This document shows, one piece after another, positions 59,175-64,000 of a stretch of DNA of 64,000 bases. The stretch's first letter is position 1; each line of letters begins with the position of its first letter. This stretch comes from Roseomonas gilardii (GTDB taxonomy: Bacteria; Pseudomonadota; Alphaproteobacteria; Acetobacterales; Acetobacteraceae). The stretch spans positions 1,477,001 to 1,541,000 of the forward strand of contig NZ_CP015583.1 in the NCBI RefSeq assembly GCF_001941945.1, given 5' to 3'. Made by a program: the position numbers and the translations under genes. Under the pieces are notes generated by a model, which saw only the letters and a program-made list of their open reading frames with translations, was not told the DNA's origin and made no database searches.

Positions 59175-60215
59175 TCAGCCCATCAGCGCGGCGGCGATGG
59201 CGTCCCGGTCCAGCCCGGTCTGCCCGATCACCACGAGCTGCCCCTGGCGCGCCTCGCCCGGCGCCCAGGCGCGGTCGAACTGGTGGCTGAAACGGGTGCC
59301 GACACCCTGCACGGCGAGGCGCAGCGGCTTGCCGGCGATGGCGGCGAAGCCCTTCATCCGCAGCACGTCATGTGCCTCCGCCACCGCGCGCAGCCGCGCC
59401 ACCAGCGCCTCGGGCGAGTCCAGCTCGGGCAGCGGCAGGGCGAAGCTGGTGAAGTCGTCATGCTCGTGCGCGCCATCCTCGGCATCGTGGTGCGAGGGGC
59501 GGGCGGCGAGGTCGTCCTCGGCGGCGGCGTTGAGGCCGAGCAGGATGGCGGGATCGAGCTTCCCGTCGCGGGCGGGCACGACCTTCACCGCGCGCGGGAT
59601 GGCGCCCGCGATCCCGGCGCGCAGCCGCGCGGTGGCGGCCTCGTCCAGCAGGTCGGTCTTGTTCAGCACCACGAGGTCCGCGGCCAGGAGCTGATCCTCA
59701 TAGACCTCCGCCAGCGGGTTGTCGTGGTCCAGCGACGGGTCCTCCGCGCGCTGCGCCGCCACCGCCTCCGGGTCCTCGGCGAAGCGGCCATCGGCCACGG
59801 CGGGGCCGTCCACCACCGTCACCACGCCGTCCACCGTGACGCGGGAGCGGATGCCGGGCCAGTTGAAGGCCTTGATCAGCGGCTTCGGCAGGGCGAGGCC
59901 GGAGGTCTCGATCAGGATATGCTCCGGCGGGTTCGGCCGGTCGAGCAGGGCCTGCATGGTGGGCAGGAACTCGTCGGCCACGGTGCAGCAGAGGCAGCCA
60001 TTGGCCAGCTCGACGATGTTCTCCTCTTCGCAGCCCTCGATGCCGCAGCTCCGCAGCGTCTCGCCGTCGATGCCCAGCGCGCCGAACTCGTTGACGATGA
60101 TGGCGATGCGGCGGCCGCGCGCATGGGCCATCAGGTGGCGCACCAGCGTGGTCTTCCCGGCGCCGAGGAAGCCGGTGACGATGGTGGCGGGGATCTTTGT
60201 GGCGGTGGCGCTCAC
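59175..60215 (-). CDS. cobW: CobW-type GTP-dependent metallochaperone
   Basis: 346 aa G3E GTPase. Walker A is VTGFLGAGKTTLVRH. The metal motif CxCC is in ELANGCLCCTVADEF, the switch region is ILIETSGLALPKPLI, and the guanine motif is VLNKTDLLDE. A short His/Asp-rich loop (HHDAEDGAHEHDD) precedes the C-terminal CobW_C domain. It is expected to deliver cobalt to CobN. The GTG start overlaps the stop of the DUF1636 gene; upstream in-frame codons lie inside that gene and are not used. Confidence 0.95.
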   Translation of the reverse strand: MSATATKIPATIVTGFLGAGKTTLVRHLMAHARGRRIAIIVNEFGALGIDGETLRSCGIEGCEEENIVELANGCLCCTVADEFLPTMQALLDRPNPPEHILIETSGLALPKPLIKAFNWPGIRSRVTVDGVVTVVDGPAVADGRFAEDPEAVAAQRAEDPSLDHDNPLAEVYEDQLLAADLVVLNKTDLLDEAATARLRAGIAGAIPRAVKVVPARDGKLDPAILLGLNAAAEDDLAARPSHHDAEDGAHEHDDFTSFALPLPELDSPEALVARLRAVAEAHDVLRMKGFAAIAGKPLRLAVQGVGTRFSHQFDRAWAPGEARQGQLVVIGQTGLDRDAIAAALMG

Positions 60216-60658
60216 GCGGCGTTCTCCGGTGCGGTCTGGGTGGGTTCGGCGGGCTCCGGCGCGGCGAAGGGCGGCACGCGGCCGAGCACGACCTGTTTCA
60301 GGGAGGCGGGGCGCTTCGAGGGCATGACCACCCCCGTGCGGGAGGCTGCGAACAGCGCGCCGTAATCCAGCAGGTCCCCCGCCTGTTCCGGCAGGAGGCG
60401 GCCCAGCAGGTACTGCCACTTGCCCGCCGCGGCGAGGGCGGCGGCGCAGCCCTGCTCGCAGGAGGCCATGCAGGTGGCGGCGCGCAGCCGCACCGGGCTG
60501 TCCGGCCGCGCCGCCAGGGCTTCGGCCACGGCGTCGTGCAGCCGCTGGCCCTCGGGCACGTCGCCCTCGCGCAGATCGAGTCCGGCGCGGCAGGTGATGC
60601 AGACATGGAGCAGGACAGGCTCGGCCAAACGGGGCACCCCAGGGATCGACACGCGCAT
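60212..60658 (-). CDS. DUF1636 metal/Fe-S-type protein, first gene after the B12 riboswitch
   Basis: 148 aa. Two Cys clusters, LLHVCITCRAGLDL and ATCMASCEQGCAAAL, resemble thioredoxin-like [2Fe-2S] ferredoxin domains, the known pattern of DUF1636. It has no established function. Position directly behind the cobalamin riboswitch and overlapping cobW (GTGA) suggests a role in cobalt supply or redox support of corrin synthesis. The ATG at 60658 follows GGAGGGGGCAATGGGAG. Confidence 0.85.
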   Translation of the reverse strand: MRVSIPGVPRLAEPVLLHVCITCRAGLDLREGDVPEGQRLHDAVAEALAARPDSPVRLRAATCMASCEQGCAAALAAAGKWQYLLGRLLPEQAGDLLDYGALFAASRTGVVMPSKRPASLKQVVLGRVPPFAAPEPAEPTQTAPENAA

Positions 60659-60802
60659 GGGATGCCGACCGCTCCCATTGCCCCCTCCGGTCGGGGAAGC
60701 CGGGAACCGATGGCCGCCGGCCAGGGGGCCGGGGCGCATCGCCGATGCCGGGGCACCCCGCCCGGCGTCACGATCCATCCCGCCGGGACAAGCCCGGTGG
60801 GG

Positions 60803-60993
60803 ATGATGGCAGGTCTCCTGGCTCGCGGATCAGGCGCGGCCTGCCGGCCTTCCCGGCACGCCGCCCCATTCCCGGGGCCGGCACGCCAGTGGCGGATTGG
60901 CAGGCCGCTCTCCGCTCACAGTTGCGGGGGCAGCCGCGGATTCGGGCCGCACGACCCTCACCGCATTCCCTTTTCACCCCCGCCCCGGGCATT
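60803..60993 (-). promoter_or_regulatory. Cobalamin riboswitch
   Basis: On the minus strand the conserved elements occur in order: GGTGAAAAGGGAATGCGGTG (about 60983-60960), GCTGCCCCCGCAACTGT (60934-60918), GCCACTG (60893-60887) and the B12 box AGCCAGGAGACCTGCC (60823-60808). The order and spacing match the adenosylcobalamin aptamer. It controls DUF1636-cobW-cobN and the following genes. About 145 nt of GC-rich leader with several potential stems lie between the B12 box and the first ATG; no clear U-tract is seen, so control of translation or Rho-dependent termination is plausible. The aptamer ends are approximate. Confidence 0.95.
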
Positions 60994-61072
60994 GTCGGTG
61001 GCATCGGCCCATGGCGGGGGACCATCGGCTGCGGGGGTAGTCTTGGCGGCCCGGCCCTGTCAATGGAAAGCC

Positions 61073-61597
61073 ATGGCTGCCGATTCCCCCGACACCCCCA
61101 TGCTGACCCTGGTCCTGGGCGGCACCCGTTCCGGCAAGAGCCGCCACGCGGAGACCCTCCTCGCCGCCCTGCCGAAACCCTGGCTCTACATCGCCACGGC
61201 CCAGGCCTTCGACGAGGAGATGCGCGCCCGCATCGCCGAGCACCGCGCCCGCCGCGGTCCGGAATGGGAAACGGTGGAGGCGCCGCTCGACCTGCCCGCC
61301 GCCCTGCTGCGCGCCCGGCACCGCCCGGTGCTGGTGGACTGCCTGACGCTCTGGCTGAGCAACCTGATCCTGGGCGAGCGCGACCTGGAGGCGGCGGCGG
61401 TGGCGCTGGAAACGGCGCTGGCGCAGCGTTCCGCCCCGGCGGTGCTGGTCTCCAACGAGGTCGGCCTCGGCATCGTGCCCGAGAACGCCCTGGCCCGGCG
61501 CTTCCGCGACGCGGCGGGTATCCTGCACCAGCGCCTGGCGGAACGGGCGGAGCGCGTGGTCTTCACCGTCGCCGGCCTGCCCATGGTGGTGAAGTGA
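61073..61597 (+). CDS. cobU: Adenosylcobinamide kinase / guanylyltransferase
   Basis: 174 aa (CobP in the Pseudomonas naming). It phosphorylates and GMP-transfers to adenosylcobinamide. [17 protein letters not shown] is the P-loop, [24 protein letters not shown] includes the guanylylation-His region, [11 protein letters not shown] is Walker B, and [21 protein letters not shown] is diagnostic. Start ATG 61073; an internal ATG at 61100 is possible. It diverges from the riboswitch-led operon with about 80 bp of non-riboswitch sequence for its promoter. Its stop overlaps the cobO GTG. Confidence 0.94.
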   Translation: MAADSPDTPMLTLVLGGTRSGKSRHAETLLAALPKPWLYIATAQAFDEEMRARIAEHRARRGPEWETVEAPLDLPAALLRARHRPVLVDCLTLWLSNLILGERDLEAAAVALETALAQRSAPAVLVSNEVGLGIVPENALARRFRDAAGILHQRLAERAERVVFTVAGLPMVVK

Positions 61598-62202
61598 GCG
61601 ACACGGAGGAAGCCGCCCGCCACCGCGCGAAGATGGAGAAGCGCAAGGCGGTGCAGGATGCCGAGGTGGCCTCGAAGACCATCGAGAAGGGCCTGCTGCT
61701 GGTGAACACCGGCCCCGGCAAGGGCAAGTCCACCGCCGCCTTCGGCCTGCTGCTGCGCATGCTGGGCCATGGGCGGCCCTGCGGCGTGGTGCAGTTCATC
61801 AAGGGCGCCTGGAGCACGGGCGAGCGCCATGTGCTGGAAGGCTTCGGCCCCTTGGTGGAGTGGCACAGCATGGGCGAGGGCTTCACCTGGGAAACGCAGG
61901 ACCGCGCCCGCGACGTGGCGGCGGCGGAGGCGGCCTGGGCGAAGGCCCTGGCGCTGATGGCGCGGGAGGACCTCGCCCTGCTGGTGCTGGACGAGCTCTG
62001 CATCGCGCTGCGCTACGGCTATCTCGGCACCGACGCCGTGGTGGCGGCGCTGCGGGCACGGCGGCCCTCGCTGCATGTCGTCGCCACCGGCCGCAACGCC
62101 CCGCCGGCGCTGGTCGAAGCGGCGGACCTCGTCACCGAGATGGGGCTGGTGAAGCACCATTTCGCGGCGGGGGTGAAGGCGCAGCAGGGGATCGAGTTCT
62201 GA
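61594..62202 (+). CDS. cobO: Cob(I)yrinic acid a,c-diamide adenosyltransferase
   Basis: 202 aa. It attaches the 5'-deoxyadenosyl ligand to cobalt(I). [20 protein letters not shown] is the P-loop, [18 protein letters not shown] follows, and [16 protein letters not shown] and [20 protein letters not shown] are the family blocks. The start is GTG, overlapping the cobU stop. Its TGA overlaps the cobQ ATG by one base (TGATG). Confidence 0.95.
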   Translation: MSDTEEAARHRAKMEKRKAVQDAEVASKTIEKGLLLVNTGPGKGKSTAAFGLLLRMLGHGRPCGVVQFIKGAWSTGERHVLEGFGPLVEWHSMGEGFTWETQDRARDVAAAEAAWAKALALMAREDLALLVLDELCIALRYGYLGTDAVVAALRARRPSLHVVATGRNAPPALVEAADLVTEMGLVKHHFAAGVKAQQGIEF

Positions 62203-63677
62203 TGTCCGTGGCCCTGATGTTCCAGGGCACCGGTTCCTCGGTCGGCAAGTCGCTGCTGGTGGCGGGGCTGGCGCGTCTCTTCGCGCAGCGCGGGCTGCGG
62301 GTGCGGCCCTTCAAGCCGCAGAACATGTCCAACAACGCCGCCGTCACGGCCGATGGCGGGGAGATCGGCCGCGCCCAGGCCCTCCAGGCGCGGGCGGCCG
62401 GCGTGGCGCCCAGCGTCCACATGAACCCCGTGCTGCTCAAGCCGCAGAGCGAGACCGGCTCCCAGGTCGTGGTGCAGGGCCACGTCCTCGCCACGGCGCG
62501 GGCCCGCGAATACCAGGCGATGAAGCCCCAACTCATGCCCCATGTCCTCGACAGCTTCGCGCGGCTGCGGGCCGAGGCCGACCTCGTGCTGGTGGAGGGG
62601 GCCGGCAGCGCCTCCGAGATCAACCTGCGCGCGGGCGACATCGCCAATATGGGCTTCGCCCGCGCCACCGGCACGCCGGTCGTGCTGGTGGGCGATATCG
62701 ACCGGGGCGGGGTGATCGCCAGCCTCGTCGGCACCCAGGCGGTTCTGCCGCCGGAGGATGCGGCGATGATCCGCGGCTTCCTGGTGAACCGGATGCGCGG
62801 CGACCCGACGCTGTTCGAGGCGGGGATGCGCGCGATCGCGGAACGCACCGGCTGGGCGCCGCTGGGGCTGGTGCCCTTCACCGACGCGGCGCGCCGCCTG
62901 CCGGCTGAGGACGCACAGGATCTGTTCACCGCCCTTGGGGCCGCCCCCCGCAACCCCGGCGCCCCCCTGCGGATCGCCGTGCCGGTGCTGCCCTGCATCA
63001 GCAATTTCGACGACCTCGACCCGCTCGCCGCCGAGCCGGGGGTGGAGCTCCTGCTGCTGCGCCGGGGCACGCCCCTGCCGGGGGATTGCGGCCTCGTGGT
63101 GCTGCCCGGCTCGAAGGCCACGATCGCCGACCTCGCCGTGCTGCGCGAGGAAGGCTGGGACATCGACATCCTGGCGCACCGGCGGCGGGGCGGGCGGGTG
63201 CTGGGGCTCTGCGGCGGCTACCAGATGCTCGGGCGGCGGATCGAGGACCCGCTGGGCATCGAGGGTCCGCCCGGCGGCGTGGCGGGGCTCGGCCTGCTCG
63301 ACGTCTCGACGGTCCTGACACGGGAGAAGCGGCTCAGCCCGGCCGGCGGCGTGACGCTGGCGGAAGGCGCGCCCTTCACCGGCTACGAGATGCATATGGG
63401 CCGCACCGAGGGGCCGGACGCGGCGAACCCGCTGCTCCGCCTCGATGACGGGCGGCTGGACGGCGCTGTCTCGGCGGACGGGCTGGTTTCGGGCACCTAT
63501 GTCCACGGCCTGTTCGGCGACGACGCGCAGCGGGCGGCCTGGCTGGGGCGCCTGGGCCTCGCCGCGGCGCCGCGCCGGCACGAGGCCGGGGTCGAGGCGG
63601 CGTTGGACGCGCTGGCGGCGCATCTGGCGCGGCATGTGGACGTGGAAGCCCTGCTGCGCATCGCCGGACGGGCATGA
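62202..63677 (+). CDS. cobQ: Cobyric acid synthase
   Basis: 491 aa. It performs four glutamine-dependent amidations (b, d, e, g) of adenosylcobyrinate a,c-diamide. The N-terminal synthetase domain begins [20 protein letters not shown] with [15 protein letters not shown]. The C-terminal glutaminase-like domain has [17 protein letters not shown] with the nucleophile Cys and [11 protein letters not shown]. The last gene of cobU-cobO-cobQ; 121 bp without a gene follow. Confidence 0.96.
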   Translation: MSVALMFQGTGSSVGKSLLVAGLARLFAQRGLRVRPFKPQNMSNNAAVTADGGEIGRAQALQARAAGVAPSVHMNPVLLKPQSETGSQVVVQGHVLATARAREYQAMKPQLMPHVLDSFARLRAEADLVLVEGAGSASEINLRAGDIANMGFARATGTPVVLVGDIDRGGVIASLVGTQAVLPPEDAAMIRGFLVNRMRGDPTLFEAGMRAIAERTGWAPLGLVPFTDAARRLPAEDAQDLFTALGAAPRNPGAPLRIAVPVLPCISNFDDLDPLAAEPGVELLLLRRGTPLPGDCGLVVLPGSKATIADLAVLREEGWDIDILAHRRRGGRVLGLCGGYQMLGRRIEDPLGIEGPPGGVAGLGLLDVSTVLTREKRLSPAGGVTLAEGAPFTGYEMHMGRTEGPDAANPLLRLDDGRLDGAVSADGLVSGTYVHGLFGDDAQRAAWLGRLGLAAAPRRHEAGVEAALDALAAHLARHVDVEALLRIAGRA

Positions 63678-63798
63678 TCCCCGATCCCCACGGGGCGCTG
63701 GCGATCTTCTGATCGGGCTCCCGGCCGGGGCGGCGTTGACGGGCCGGGCGCGGCGCGGGAGAGGATCGTCCCAGGCAGGGCACCGAAGGGGTCGATCC

Positions 63799-64000
63799 AT
63801 GGACCGTCGCAGCTTTCTGGCTTCCGCAGCCACCATTACCCTGGCCGCCGGCACCCTGACCGCCGGCCTCCAGAGCCCCGGACAGGCCCTGGCCCAGCCA
63901 ACCCCCCAACCGGCGCCCCTGCCGCCCGGCTGGCGCCAGTTCGAGGTCGTCACTCGCGTGACGCTGCAGGACGCCCCGGGCGCGGCGCAGCTCTGGCTGC
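63799..64000 (+). CDS. Exported protein, 5' end only (possible transglutaminase-like)
   Basis: 67 codons are visible before the window ends. MDRRSFLASAATITLAAGTL is a Tat-type signal (RRSFL) with a likely cleavage near ALAQP. The mature start WRQFEVVTRVTLQDAPGAAQLWL resembles the N-terminus of exported transglutaminase-like proteins, but too little is present to be sure. Confidence 0.55.
   Translation, partial: MDRRSFLASAATITLAAGTLTAGLQSPGQALAQPTPQPAPLPPGWRQFEVVTRVTLQDAPGAAQLWL

Overview
This window is chromosomal DNA of a very GC-rich alphaproteobacterium. The gene set points to an Acetobacteraceae/Roseomonas-like aerobe: a SUF operon led by an Rrf2 regulator, glnB-glnA, an intracellular PHA depolymerase, a bacteriophytochrome with its heme oxygenase, a UbiM-type hydroxylase, and an aerobic (CobG/CobN) cobalamin pathway. 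The lineage is inferred from gene content and composition; no rRNA is present. No insertion sequence, prophage or CRISPR array was seen.

Layout. 0.1-7.2 kb: a polytopic membrane protein, two tandem EamA transporters joined by a 15-codon mini-cistron, an MBL-fold hydrolase, a hyperacidic small protein, an aminotransferase and an 84-aa orphan. 7.3-9.3 kb: glutathione-dependent formaldehyde oxidation (adhC-fghA). 9.4-10.6 kb: a VOC-like protein and a Nudix hydrolase. 10.8-17.6 kb: sufR-sufB-sufC-sufD-sufS-sufU-sufT-sufA. 17.6-29.9 kb: housekeeping and transport genes (Pr6Pr membrane protein, RlmD-like methyltransferase, DUF2721, DEAD-box helicase, hydrolase, mgsA, LysR/TauE pair, parE, dps, MFS). 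30.3-36.3 kb: phaZ, a purine permease, and the bphO-bphP light-sensing pair. 36.5-38.4 kb: glnB-glnA nitrogen control. 38.9-44.6 kb: aminotransferase, tRNA-His, ubiM, cobC, a Bug-family binding protein and an SGNH hydrolase.

44.6-63.7 kb is a nearly continuous cobalamin island. On the minus strand a cobalamin riboswitch (about 60.8-61.0 kb) leads DUF1636-cobW-cobN-cobG-cobH-cobI-cobJ-(cobK on the opposite strand)-cobL-cobE-cobM. Most junctions are 4-nt ATGA/GTGA overlaps. cbiD lies on the plus strand and converges on cobM. cobB-cobT-cobS form a second minus-strand operon. cobU-cobO-cobQ run on the plus strand, diverging from the riboswitch. Together these cover most steps from precorrin-2 to adenosylcobalamin. 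CobF (apparently replaced by CbiD), the CobS/CobT chelatase partners of CobN, and CobD/CbiB are not in the window.

Points most worth a second look: cobJ is split by a -1 frameshift at a G7 run; cobK is embedded antisense in the cob operon, its start codon sharing a CATG with cobL; a nested palindromic element of about 220 bp separates cobB from cbiD; and repeat-built or very short leader cistrons precede two genes.
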